This document shows positions 47,241 to 56,179 of a DNA stretch of 58,060 nt, piece by piece. This DNA comes from Bacillota bacterium (GTDB lineage: Bacteria > Planctomycetota > UBA8108 > UBA1146), in the NCBI GenBank assembly GCA_003973385.1, contig QNYK01000057.1:1-58060 (forward strand), in the 5' to 3' direction. Positions within the stretch are counted from its first letter, which is position 1, and the number at the start of each line of letters is the position of its first letter. Made by a program: the position numbers and the translations under genes. The notes under the pieces are model-generated. The model was not told the DNA's origin. It made no database searches and worked only from the letters and a program-made list of their open reading frames with translations.

Positions 47241-47365
47241 CGGAGCTCCCTTCGGCGCCTTGCTTTGCTAGCACGAGTGAACCCGAATCGGTCCCCTTCA
47301 ACAAGCAGAGCCGCCCGCCAAGATAATAATCTCTATTGTACGCAACGGCTGCGCCTTTACTGGCA

Positions 47366-47403
47366 CTGATGCTCGCTGCTGCGTACCATCCAGGCCGCAT
47401 CAG
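47366..47403. repeat. 7-bp inverted repeat in the nadC/pyrophosphorylase divergent region
   Basis: CTGATGC (47366-47372) and GCATCAG (47397-47403) are perfect complements around 24 bases. The 212-base divergent region also holds an AT-rich stretch near 47322-47340 (ATAATAATCTCTATTGTA) that could be part of a promoter. Neither strand shows a clear -35/-10 pair. Confidence 0.3.
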
Positions 47404-47452
47404 CAGGGAGCGGGTTCCCTGGTGGTCGCGACGGAGAAGGGCCTAGACCTCG

Positions 47453-48862
47453 ATGATCCAGTTAGAAGACCCGTCCGACCAGGCGGTCGTGGCAAAGTTT
47501 TTCGAAGCCGACCAGGGGCATCTGTTTGACGACTGGGAGCAACTCGACTCGCTCGCCCGTCGTCACCTACTTACCGACATGCACCGCATCGATCTTCGCT
47601 TCCTCCAGCAACTGATTCGGGATCACCTCGATTCCGATGCAGCCGAGGCTCCCATCGCCGCCCCCACACCTCCCGACTGGATCCCACTCACCGATCCTGG
47701 CAGGGAGACCGCTACTGAAATCGGTCTGCATGCGTTGCGACAGGGAGAGGTCGCGGTACTGTTGGTTGCCGGTGGCGTCGGAACAAGACTCGGCCATGCA
47801 GGCCCCAAGGGCTCCTATCCGCTACTTCCCATCAGCGGTGGAACCTTGTTCCAGGTCTTCGCCGAATCTCTGGTGAGATTGCGCAAGCAGGTCGGTCGTC
47901 ACATCCACTGGATCATCATGACCAGTCCATCCAACCACGAGCAAACCGTCGACTACTTCCAGCAGCACTCCTTCCACGGACTGGCTCCCTCGGAGGTGAC
48001 CATCCAGCCACAGGAGCAGTTGCCGGTGCTCGATCCACGTCGCCGCAAGATCCTGAGAGCCGGCCCCGGTCGGGTGTTGTTCAGCCCCGATGGCCACGGC
48101 GGTTCCATCCGGTTGCTCCAGAAGATATCTGAGGATCTCCGAGAGCGCGGGATCCGCCACATCTACAGCCACCAGGTCGATAATCCGCTCGCACGAATCG
48201 CCGACCCGGAACTGGTCGGTCTGCACCTGCGCGAGAAATCTAGTTTCACATCGAAAGCGGTGGCCAAGACCGACCCCGAGGAGAAGGTCGGCGTCTTCTG
48301 CAAGGTCGGAGATCGATTACGAGTCATCGAATACAGTGAACTGGGCCCCAACGATCGGGTCAGAACCGAGCCTGACGGCAGCCTCTGTTTTCGCGCCGGG
48401 AATGTCGCAACCCATGTCATCGATCTCGACTTCATCGCACCTCAGAGCGCAGGTGGGCCCCTTCAATTGCCGTTCCACGTCGCGCGCAAGGCGGTACGGC
48501 ACTGGCTGGATGGGCGCTGGCATGAAGCCTCAAGCCTGAATTCGGTCCGCTTCGAGACCTTCATTTTTGATGTGCTGCCAATGGCCGACCGAGGCCTGGT
48601 GGTCGAGGCAGATCGCGCTCTGGAATTCGCTCCCGTGAAAAATGGCGAAGGAGCAGATTCCCCCGCCACATCCCGGGCTGCTCTGCAAAAACTCTGGGCC
48701 AATTGGCTCGTCGAGTGTGGTGTTCAGATCGAGTTCGACGATAACGGCGCGCCTCTGCGCCTGATCGAGATATCGAGTCGGCTCGCCGGCGATGCTGAAC
48801 AACTTCGTCTGGCACTGGAGGGGGTGGTGATTGCTCCGGATGGTCCAATCCTACTCCGATGA
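47453..48862 (+). CDS. UDP-sugar pyrophosphorylase family protein (UDPGP type 1, UAP1-like)
   Basis: This enzyme makes a UDP-sugar from UTP and a hexose- or hexosamine-1-phosphate. The 469-residue protein carries the nucleotide loop AGGVGTRLGHAGPKGSYPL and WIIMTSPSNHEQTVDYF. Further along are FSPDGHGGSIRLL, the metal-site HQVDNPLARIADPELVGLH, KAVAKTDPEEKVGVF and FRAGNVATHVIDLDF, all in the order of UAP1/UDP-GlcNAc pyrophosphorylase. The family is common in eukaryotes and rarer in bacteria, where GlmU usually does this job. The choice between GlcNAc and glucose substrates cannot be made from sequence here. Its stop overlaps the next start (ATGA). Confidence 0.9.
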   Translation: MIQLEDPSDQAVVAKFFEADQGHLFDDWEQLDSLARRHLLTDMHRIDLRFLQQLIRDHLDSDAAEAPIAAPTPPDWIPLTDPGRETATEIGLHALRQGEVAVLLVAGGVGTRLGHAGPKGSYPLLPISGGTLFQVFAESLVRLRKQVGRHIHWIIMTSPSNHEQTVDYFQQHSFHGLAPSEVTIQPQEQLPVLDPRRRKILRAGPGRVLFSPDGHGGSIRLLQKISEDLRERGIRHIYSHQVDNPLARIADPELVGLHLREKSSFTSKAVAKTDPEEKVGVFCKVGDRLRVIEYSELGPNDRVRTEPDGSLCFRAGNVATHVIDLDFIAPQSAGGPLQLPFHVARKAVRHWLDGRWHEASSLNSVRFETFIFDVLPMADRGLVVEADRALEFAPVKNGEGADSPATSRAALQKLWANWLVECGVQIEFDDNGAPLRLIEISSRLAGDAEQLRLALEGVVIAPDGPILLR

Positions 48863-50343
48863 AATCGATGCTCTTCCTGTCCCTGCTACTGTTTCCTGCC
48901 TCGGCAGCCGCCAGCCCGGATGACTGGCCTCTGGAAGCGATCGCCAGCACACTGGATTCTGCCGACTCTCTGATGGTGGCGAGGGCTCAAGCGGCTCTCG
49001 ACCGTCTCGACAACACCTCGTTGGTGCCTCTACAAGAAATCCTGTCCGAACCGCTTTCGGTACGAGTGCGAGCGACCCTTTCAGCCAAACTGGCTGCCAT
49101 CCTCGCCGGTGCGTTGTCCGATCTTGACGCTTCAGTCATCGATTTTGCGGCTGCCCGCTCGAGCGCCAGACCCGGAGCTGATCCATCCGTTGAGACCAGG
49201 GCCACCCGCGAAACTGCCAGGCTCAGGGTCTTGAAGATCGAACAACAGTTGCTCGCATCCCATCTACATCTGGCACCGGCACTGACTCGTCATGAGGATC
49301 TCCACGGTACCCGATCGTCGCTGGTACTGCGGGTCCACGGACGGCTCCGTAGATCCTTGCGATCAATACTGGAACAAAGATGGCCGATCTGGCCCGAGCC
49401 TCAGCAGATCTCTCGCGCCGATCTCCGCAGCATCGGCTCGCTGCTTCCTGCCCCCGGGGAGGATCCTCGTGCCGATGCATTAGTCGAGAGGGCGGCACAG
49501 CTGGCGATCCAGCAGCTGGAAAGCCTCGATCCGGTGCAGATCCTCGATGGCCGCGACTGGCTGCTGGACCTGGGCGAAATCGGTCAACGAACGCTCGATA
49601 CCTGGGTGTCACAGGCAGCGCCATCGCCAGTTCCTCCCGGTACTCGGCGAGAGTGGTCGATCAGGAATCGCCTGCGGCTTCCCGCTCCGGTGGATCCGGA
49701 GAGTTCCATCACGCTCGCCAGCTGGGATCAACTCGACGCAGCGGCTCGGCTCGATCGCATGATCCGCCTCAGGTCGGTACATGGCGATCGTAGCGTGCCG
49801 ACCCTGGTTCACCTGGCTCGCTCGGACGAGGATCCGCTGCTGCGTAGAAGATCGGCGGAATTGCTGTCGTTGCTCGGCGATCCGCGAGCAGCAGCGATTC
49901 TGTTCGATCAACGTCGTTACAGCGCAGACAAGATCGAGGGAGAAGATCGCGACACGATGCTCCGCGCCGCGGCCAATCTGCGCGATTCGGGTGATCTTGA
50001 AGGGGCATTTTCGCTGCTCGAGGATCTGGCGCTTCGCCTCACCGCGGATGCCGAGGTTCATCAAGCACTCGGAGTCGTGGCGATGCGAATGCGCAACTTC
50101 GTGCGAGCCATCCAGGAACTGGAACGATCCATCTCACTCGATCCTTCCGACTCCTCTGCTCGCTACAAACTGGCCTGCGCGCTGACGCTGTCTGGATCCC
50201 TCGAAGGGGCTCTGGATGCGTTACGGGGTGCGGTCCAGGCCGGCTACTCCGACCACTATCATGCCAGTGAGGATCCTGACCTGGAGGCTCTTCGTGGCCT
50301 TCCCGCCTTCGAGGGGCTGTTGCTGGAGATGACTCGCTCCTGA
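48859..50343 (+). CDS. Exported alpha-helical repeat protein (HEAT/TPR-like)
   Basis: This is a 494-residue protein with signal peptide MLFLSLLLFPASAAA and no recognised catalytic motif. The body is alpha-helical: HEAT-like segments around LVHLARSDEDPLLRRRSAELLSLLGD and TPR repeats near the C-terminus (GDLEGAFSLLEDLALRLTADAEV, NFVRAIQELERSISLDPSDSSARYKLACALTLSGSLEGAL). Arg-rich surfaces suggest protein-protein contact. The ATG overlaps the pyrophosphorylase stop. It belongs to the run 47453-52881 and precedes the DUF4388-like gene by 24 bases. Confidence 0.8.
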   Translation: MKSMLFLSLLLFPASAAASPDDWPLEAIASTLDSADSLMVARAQAALDRLDNTSLVPLQEILSEPLSVRVRATLSAKLAAILAGALSDLDASVIDFAAARSSARPGADPSVETRATRETARLRVLKIEQQLLASHLHLAPALTRHEDLHGTRSSLVLRVHGRLRRSLRSILEQRWPIWPEPQQISRADLRSIGSLLPAPGEDPRADALVERAAQLAIQQLESLDPVQILDGRDWLLDLGEIGQRTLDTWVSQAAPSPVPPGTRREWSIRNRLRLPAPVDPESSITLASWDQLDAAARLDRMIRLRSVHGDRSVPTLVHLARSDEDPLLRRRSAELLSLLGDPRAAAILFDQRRYSADKIEGEDRDTMLRAAANLRDSGDLEGAFSLLEDLALRLTADAEVHQALGVVAMRMRNFVRAIQELERSISLDPSDSSARYKLACALTLSGSLEGALDALRGAVQAGYSDHYHASEDPDLEALRGLPAFEGLLLEMTRS

Positions 50344-50367
50344 GCCAGCAGCCTCTTTCGCATCGAG

Positions 50368-52881
50368 ATGTTATCCTTTCTTGGAAGGACCTGGCTAGTC
50401 TCCGCCGGGACGAACCCGATGCCCCAGATGGTCCGAACCGCCGGTATTCCCGGCGATGCAGCACGTACTCTCCTCGACATCACCGCCCGCTCGGAGAATG
50501 GCACCTGGCATCTTCAGCCCGACGATCCCGAGGCGCCCGATGTCCGTATCGAGATCAAGGACGGGCGGCTTGTCGATCTCGATCGCCCCGGCCTTCCAAG
50601 TGTGTTGCGGCGAGCACTCGTCATCGAAGGTCCGCTCGCTTCCAGAGTACGTGATCGGCTCACCCGCCGTGCCGCAGAGCAACAGGTCTGCCCCGGTCTC
50701 CTGTGCCTCGAGGAAGGCCTGATCGATGCGGAAACAGCCGGGGCTGCCATCGGAACGGTCGTCGATGCCGACCTGATGCTGGTTCTGGGTGCCGGCGAAG
50801 CGACCTGGTCTGGCCCTTCCGAGCAACCGATCAATTCCGGTCTCGAAGGCCGCGTAGACCTCGGAGAGTCGATCGAGGAGGTCCTGTTTCGCTCCGCTCA
50901 CCAGCATCGCCTGTGGGAAGGGATCACGGATCTGCCGCTGCTGCGCGACGTGGTCGCAGCCACCCCCTCCGCCCTCTCCATCATCTCAAACCCACAGGTC
51001 GCTGCAGAAGAGAAACTGATCATCGAATCCGCTGATGGCCAACGTGACGTCGGGGAAATCGCCGGAGCACGACCGGACCCCTGGCGCGCTCTCGAGCGGC
51101 TCACTTCTCTCATCGAAGAGGGTCACCTCGAAACCCAGAGTGCCATGGAATTGTTTCGATGCGGCGAATCATTTCACGCCGCTGGTGATCACGACACTGC
51201 ACTTCGCCGCTGGCGCAGAGCGGAGGAACTGGGGCTCGATGATTTCGATCTGGGGGCCAAAATCGGAGAGGCCTGTGCCAGCACTGGCCGCCGATCCGAG
51301 GCAGCGAGGCGATTGCGATGCCATGCCCAGCGCTGTACCGACCAGGTACGCATCGAGGCCGCTCGAGATGCATGGTCAGGCGTGGCGATTCTCGATGCCA
51401 CCGATGTGGATGCCAGGAACCGAGCGATGGCCTTGTGGAACAAGAGCCCTGGCACCGATCCCAAACCGTGCGCAAACCTCGCACAGGCTCTGATGGATGC
51501 CGGAGAAAATGCAGCAGCATGTCAGTTGCTCGACTCGATCGGAGCACACCTGCCCGATCCGATGCTACATGCCATGCACGAGCAGGCCGCCGCAAACTGC
51601 GGCGATCCAGAGGCGAGCCAGAGGGCACGCTGGCGCGGAGCGGAAGCGTTGCGAACTCGCCAGCAGTGGCAGCAGGCAGAGCGCCTGTATCTACAGATCG
51701 AGACGGAATCCGATGACACATCGCTTCTGATGCTCCGCCTGGCAGAGGCTGCACTTCATCGCCAGGATGTTGAAGCGGCCAGAAGTTTCTCGCAAAGAGC
51801 ACTCTTCATCAGGGGAGAAACACCCCGATCCCTCGACTCCGAGTCGCGTGAGGCGATCGAGGCCATCGCCAGCCACGCGGAAGCACCCGCAACGATGCAC
51901 CGCTGGATCGCAGATGACGCGCGCCTGAATCAGAAATTCAAACTGGAAGCCAGAGCCCGGCAACTTCAATGGCTGGCACACCTGCGCGAGGATGCTCCGG
52001 AAGAAGCGAGAGTGGCCGCCCAGCGCTGTCACCACCTCTCTCCCGAGGATCCTCGGATCGCTCTCGATCGGGCGATGCTGGAACGCGATGGTCATGAAAA
52101 TGGTATCGCCGCTGCGATTCTCGACTCGCTGCTCCATCAGTTGCCGGTCGGGGACGCATGCGAGGCAGCGGTCGTGGAATCTCTGCTTGAACTCGCCCCC
52201 ACGAGCAGGATCGGACTGGAGCGAGCGCTGGCTCTCTCCGAGAAGGGCACCCCACGCCATCAGTCACTGCACCTATCTCTCGGGCTGGTGCAAGTTCTGC
52301 AGGGTGATCGGATCGACGCCAGGCCTGAAGATGGACCCGTAGCATCGGTACTCGAAATCATCTCCGCACTGCTGAGGGATGGAGATGGCCGCAAGAGCGC
52401 GCTCTGCTCCGTCGGAAACCGAGCAGCGCAGAGCAAGGACCCGCTGCTGGAACTGCTGCGAGCAGAGGTGGTAAAACTAGAGCCAGATCACCCTTTGCTG
52501 CAGGAGCAGGTGCCAACCGCGCAGGTACCCTCATCACGAGGTGAGGTGGTTCGATCCAGTATCGGCGGCATCACCGAGAAATTGAAAGGGCTGCAGAACT
52601 CTGCGCAGGGCCAGTCCGGATCAGCAGAGGCTCCGATCGCAGCCACGGCCGAGCCTTCGACCCCCTCGGGGGGCATCCAGTCCGCTCTCGATCGGCTCAG
52701 GTCGCTCAGAGGAGCTGCCGGTTCCAGTCAGCATGAGGCTGCAGCGGCCGTGGAGTCACGCCCTGAGGAACCTGGTGCCCCCGAGACACCCGCTGCCCAT
52801 CCGGACCCGATCGCCACCCGCGGCCTGGATGATGCTGCCGCTCGCCTCGGAGCCTTGAGAGAGGATTCCACAGAAAGTTGA
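50368..52881 (+). CDS. DUF4388-like and TPR protein
   Basis: This is an 837-residue soluble protein of unknown role. The N-terminal 230 residues resemble DUF4388/PatA-type regulatory domains (RIEIKDGRLVDLDRPG, GLEGRVDLGESIEEVLFRS). Residues about 270-560 are TPR-like helices (GESFHAAGDHDTALRRWRRAEELG, RLAEAALHRQDVEAARSFSQRAL). The C-terminus is Ala/Pro/Ser/Glu-rich and contains three spaced amphipathic helix motifs (GITEKLKGLQN, GIQSALDRLRSLRG, GLDDAAARLGALRED) separated by disordered linkers. The start at ATG 50368 lacks a clear SD. An internal ATG at 50419 is an alternative, so the first 17 residues are uncertain. No signal peptide. Confidence 0.8.
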   Translation: MLSFLGRTWLVSAGTNPMPQMVRTAGIPGDAARTLLDITARSENGTWHLQPDDPEAPDVRIEIKDGRLVDLDRPGLPSVLRRALVIEGPLASRVRDRLTRRAAEQQVCPGLLCLEEGLIDAETAGAAIGTVVDADLMLVLGAGEATWSGPSEQPINSGLEGRVDLGESIEEVLFRSAHQHRLWEGITDLPLLRDVVAATPSALSIISNPQVAAEEKLIIESADGQRDVGEIAGARPDPWRALERLTSLIEEGHLETQSAMELFRCGESFHAAGDHDTALRRWRRAEELGLDDFDLGAKIGEACASTGRRSEAARRLRCHAQRCTDQVRIEAARDAWSGVAILDATDVDARNRAMALWNKSPGTDPKPCANLAQALMDAGENAAACQLLDSIGAHLPDPMLHAMHEQAAANCGDPEASQRARWRGAEALRTRQQWQQAERLYLQIETESDDTSLLMLRLAEAALHRQDVEAARSFSQRALFIRGETPRSLDSESREAIEAIASHAEAPATMHRWIADDARLNQKFKLEARARQLQWLAHLREDAPEEARVAAQRCHHLSPEDPRIALDRAMLERDGHENGIAAAILDSLLHQLPVGDACEAAVVESLLELAPTSRIGLERALALSEKGTPRHQSLHLSLGLVQVLQGDRIDARPEDGPVASVLEIISALLRDGDGRKSALCSVGNRAAQSKDPLLELLRAEVVKLEPDHPLLQEQVPTAQVPSSRGEVVRSSIGGITEKLKGLQNSAQGQSGSAEAPIAATAEPSTPSGGIQSALDRLRSLRGAAGSSQHEAAAAVESRPEEPGAPETPAAHPDPIATRGLDDAAARLGALREDSTES

Positions 52882-52927
52882 CCTGGGCGCCTCCGCTCCC
52901 TAGGATCCGCACTGTTGGAAAAGAAGG

Positions 52928-53001
52928 GGCGGCATCGCCAAGTGGTAAGGCACGGGTTTGCAAAACCCGCATCCCCGGTTCGAATCCGGGTGCCGCCTCC
53001 A
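52928..53001 (+). tRNA. tRNA-Cys (GCA)
   Basis: The acceptor stem GGCGGCA pairs perfectly with TGCCGCC (52991-52997), followed by discriminator T and an encoded CCA. The anticodon stem CGGGT/ACCCG surrounds TTGCAAA, so the anticodon is GCA (cysteine). The T-arm is CCCGG-TTCGAAT-CCGGG. The D-arm GCC...GGC is short, as usual for bacterial tRNA-Cys. U at the discriminator position is the expected identity element for cysteine. It stands alone between a protein gene and a surface-protein gene. Confidence 0.95.
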
Positions 53002-53347
53002 TTTTCAACCGCGCTACACACTCGTCAGCCGCTGGCTGCATCGATGCCCGGTGCCGCAGATCTCGCTGCCCAGCCACCGATCGCCGACACCTCGCAGTTC
53101 CTGCCAGGCATCACTGCCCCGTACCCACCTCCCTCAACTGACAGGTGGACGCTACCGGTCCCACATTGCCATCCAACAGCGTTCTGACGCCACCGGGTCA
53201 TGCGTCCCCGGAAGCCACGAAATATCCTGTCTCAGCGTCTGAAGAGACAGGATTGCCCCCTCACACCATCTCGGCAGAGCCACTATAATCTAGCCATGGG
53301 ACTGTTGAGGTCTCGTTCAACCGATATGCCCGGGGGGGCAGTCGAGC
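53002..53347 (+). promoter_or_regulatory. Intergenic region before the FG-GAP gene with a perfect 10-bp hairpin and a TATAAT box
   Basis: ATCCTGTCTC (53224-53233) and GAGACAGGAT (53244-53253) are exact reverse complements with a 10-base loop. TATAAT lies at 53284-53289, about 60 bases before the first ATG, without a recognisable -35. The hairpin sits just upstream of that box, where an operator could act, or it may be the terminator of an earlier transcript. The remaining stretch has no coding signal. Confidence 0.4.
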
Positions 53348-55975
53348 ATGCGGGTGAGGAGAATTGCCGGTTATCTACCGGAGCCCTGCATGTACCGGGA
53401 AGGGAGTGTCTCCTTGAAGGAGCACAGGTTTTTCCTGCGGGCAATCCCCGTAGTGATCTGCTATTTCGCGATCTCAGTGCAGGTTCATGCGCAACCCGAT
53501 TGGGTCGAGTTCACGAATGAAACTTCGTCCCGCATCGTCGCTGCGCCCAATGTCTCGACCAACGATGTTGCCGAGAAGGACTACATCTGGGGCGATGTGG
53601 ATCAAGACGGTGACATCGATCTGATCTGTGTCAGAAAATTGGCATTCACCACGGGGGGCGCGTCCGCTTTTCGCACCAATGTTCTGTTCATGAATCAGGG
53701 CGGTGTACTCGTCGATCGCACCTCGGATTTCGCAAGTTCCTCCGATGTTGCGGGTGATAATGGTTTCCTGACCCCGACCAACGACCGGGATGTGATCCTG
53801 GCCGATGTCACGGGGGACGGCTGGCTCGATATCGTCACTGCAGTCACGCTCGCCGATGGCTTTCCGAAGCACATCTCATACCCCAGGGTCTACCGCAATC
53901 TCGGTAACAGCGCTGGTATCTGGCAAGGATTCTTGCACGAGGATGCCCGGATACCTCAGTTCGAAGGCAATGCACCCAATGGCTTCCCTCATGCTCCGCG
54001 ATTCTGCTCTCTGGATGCCGGAGACATCGATGGCGATGGAGATCTCGATGTCTACATCGGTGATTACGATAGTGGAGGAGGCCAGTCCCTCGACTTCAAC
54101 GATCGACTGCTGATCAATGACGGAACCGGCTTCTTCTCGGACGGAACCTCGAACCGCTTTTCAGGCTCGATCATCATCGGCGGGAGTGCCTTCCCATTCC
54201 AGCAATCTGCATTCGGTATGTCTTCGAGCATCCGGGATATGAATGGCGATGGAGCTCTCGACATCATCAAGGATACGGCACTCAACCCGCCGCAATATGT
54301 CGGGATCTCCTACAACACCCCTACCAGCACCGGAATCTATTCTGCTCACAAGGAGAGCTGGGCCAGCATGGCCCCCTACCACACGACGGTGGGCGATCTC
54401 AACAACGATGGTGCCAATGATCTGGTCGTGACCGACGACAACGCCGATTCCTACCTTCTCTACAACGGTAACGATGCAAACGGTCTCGCCAACTTTTCGC
54501 GGTTTTTCTACGACTTCTCGGGCGGAACTGGGGCCACAGGAGACGATGGTTTTGGCGGCAATTCGGTGATCGCGGACCTCGACAACGACGGCTGGAATGA
54601 TGTGATCATCACCGATGTGGATGTCGACATCTCGGGCTGCAATCGTCGCATGCACATCTACCACAATCTGGGCAATAGCCCCAATGTGACACTGCGCCAG
54701 GAGAATGACGGCGCCGCGTGGAGACCCAACGGGACTCACGATGCAGCCGTCTTCGATATCAATGGAGATGGCTGGCTAGACATGGTGCTGGGCACCTGTT
54801 CGGGGACCCAGGTCTGGATCAATGTTGCCCCCATCGGCCTCAATCTGAGTTTCCCTCTGGGAGTCCCGGATGCGATCCCCTGCACTGGCTCAGTGACTGT
54901 CACCGCATTTGCAGATGCCTTCGGAGGTGGAGTCGTCTCGGAGCCCGATGTGAAGATCCATGTCGCTGCGGATGGTGGAGCGTTTGTCGAAAGCGTCATG
55001 ACGCCGATCGGAGGCGGACTGTTCGAGGGAATCCTCGATGGCACCCTCGCAGACACATCGATGGAATGGTTCGTCACCGCTGCTCTCACCAACGGCACGG
55101 TGACCACGTCCGAGACCATCTTCAACCTGCTCGGCGATGAGATCATCCGCGATACCGACGATTTCGAGTCTGGAAACAACGGCTGGACCGTACAGACCGA
55201 TGCCAGTGTCTCTGCAGGAGCCTGGGAGCTGGCGAACCCGAATGGAACGACCAGTGGAGGAACTCCCTGCGCGCCGGGAGTCGCCGCGAGCGGACAGATG
55301 TGCTGGGTGACCCAGAACGGTGTCCTGGGAGGAGCAGCGGGAACTGCAGACCTCGACGGCGGGCCAGCCGAGTTGATCAGCCCTTCCTACAACCTCGCAG
55401 GAAGCAATGCGACCGTCAGTTTCAACCTCTGGTTCGCCAACATAGAGTCCGATCCATCTCAGATCGATGAGTTGACCTTCTCCATCTCGGCCGATGGAGG
55501 TGTCACCTGGACAACGGCACTGGTGGTCGGCGGCGCGCTGGGAACATCGAGTTCCTGGCAGGGATTTCAGATCCCTGTCGCAACCGTCGTCACGCCTTCC
55601 GCCAACACCATGTTCCGTTTCTCGGCTGCAGACTCGCCCAACAACTCGCTGGTGGAAGCCGCTGTCGATGATTTCGTGGTCGAGACGGTCAATTGCTCCG
55701 GCACGGGTGGAAACTCATTCCTGCGCGGAGATGTGAACATCGATGGAAACCTTGACATCAGTGACCCCGTTTCCGTGCTTCAGATGCTGTTCAACGGCTC
55801 TGCTGTCGGGTGCGATGACGCTGCGGATGCAAACGATGACGGGATGCTGAACATTGCGGATGCTGTGGCAGTTCTCTCGTCACTCTTCGGAGGCACGGGG
55901 AGCCTGCCAGAACCAAATGTGTGCGGCCCGGACCCGACCGCCGATGCGCTGGAGTGCGCCACAGGCTGTCCCTAG
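53348..55975 (+). CDS. Secreted FG-GAP beta-propeller protein with a jelly-roll and dockerin-like tail
   Basis: This is an 875-residue predicted surface protein. A signal region (FFLRAIPVVICYFAISVQVHA) precedes the propeller. Seven FG-GAP blades, each with a Ca-binding D.D.DG loop, are visible: DVDQDGDIDLI, DVTGDGWLDIV, DIDGDGDLDVY, DMNGDGALDII, DLNNDGANDLV, DLDNDGWNDVI and DINGDGWLDMV. A linker then leads to a jelly-roll/MAM-like sandwich (DDFESGNNGWTVQ, LISPSYNLAGSNATVSFNLWF). The C-terminus is a dockerin-like module (FLRGDVNIDGNLDISD, DANDDGMLNIADAV) ending in CGPDPTADALECATGCP. ATG 53348, ATG 53390 and TTG 53414 are all possible starts; TTG has the best SD and begins just before the signal. 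Confidence 0.88.
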   Translation: MRVRRIAGYLPEPCMYREGSVSLKEHRFFLRAIPVVICYFAISVQVHAQPDWVEFTNETSSRIVAAPNVSTNDVAEKDYIWGDVDQDGDIDLICVRKLAFTTGGASAFRTNVLFMNQGGVLVDRTSDFASSSDVAGDNGFLTPTNDRDVILADVTGDGWLDIVTAVTLADGFPKHISYPRVYRNLGNSAGIWQGFLHEDARIPQFEGNAPNGFPHAPRFCSLDAGDIDGDGDLDVYIGDYDSGGGQSLDFNDRLLINDGTGFFSDGTSNRFSGSIIIGGSAFPFQQSAFGMSSSIRDMNGDGALDIIKDTALNPPQYVGISYNTPTSTGIYSAHKESWASMAPYHTTVGDLNNDGANDLVVTDDNADSYLLYNGNDANGLANFSRFFYDFSGGTGATGDDGFGGNSVIADLDNDGWNDVIITDVDVDISGCNRRMHIYHNLGNSPNVTLRQENDGAAWRPNGTHDAAVFDINGDGWLDMVLGTCSGTQVWINVAPIGLNLSFPLGVPDAIPCTGSVTVTAFADAFGGGVVSEPDVKIHVAADGGAFVESVMTPIGGGLFEGILDGTLADTSMEWFVTAALTNGTVTTSETIFNLLGDEIIRDTDDFESGNNGWTVQTDASVSAGAWELANPNGTTSGGTPCAPGVAASGQMCWVTQNGVLGGAAGTADLDGGPAELISPSYNLAGSNATVSFNLWFANIESDPSQIDELTFSISADGGVTWTTALVVGGALGTSSSWQGFQIPVATVVTPSANTMFRFSAADSPNNSLVEAAVDDFVVETVNCSGTGGNSFLRGDVNIDGNLDISDPVSVLQMLFNGSAVGCDDAADANDDGMLNIADAVAVLSSLFGGTGSLPEPNVCGPDPTADALECATGCP

Positions 55976-56000
55976 GAAACTGGGCAGAGAAACAGAGAGT

Positions 56001-56166
56001 ATATTGAGACGACCGGGGGGTGTCAGGTCTGGGTGGTGCCCTTGGGGGGATTCCATCAGGCTGCGGTCGCGTTCGGAGATGCTGGCAGATGACCAGGAAT
56101 CTCTGACTGCGATCATGCGTCAATGCCTGCCCGATCGCCTGTCAGGATATTGAGAGACCGAGGGAG
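56001..56166 (+). repeat. Imperfect direct repeat before the di-heme gene
   Basis: ATATTGAGACGACCGGGGG (from 56001) and ATATTGAGAGACCGAGGG (from 56147) share the first nine bases and most of the remainder with one deletion. Each is next to TGTCAG. The first copy includes TATATT (56000-56005), which could act as a -10 box. They lie between the two surface-protein genes, where no gene is seen from 55976 to 56179. Confidence 0.35.
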
Positions 56167-56179
56167 AGCGATAGATAGC

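Noticed and set aside
52928-53001. Possible integration site at tRNA-Cys
   Set aside because: No integrase, no repeated 3' tRNA end and no change of gene style nearby.
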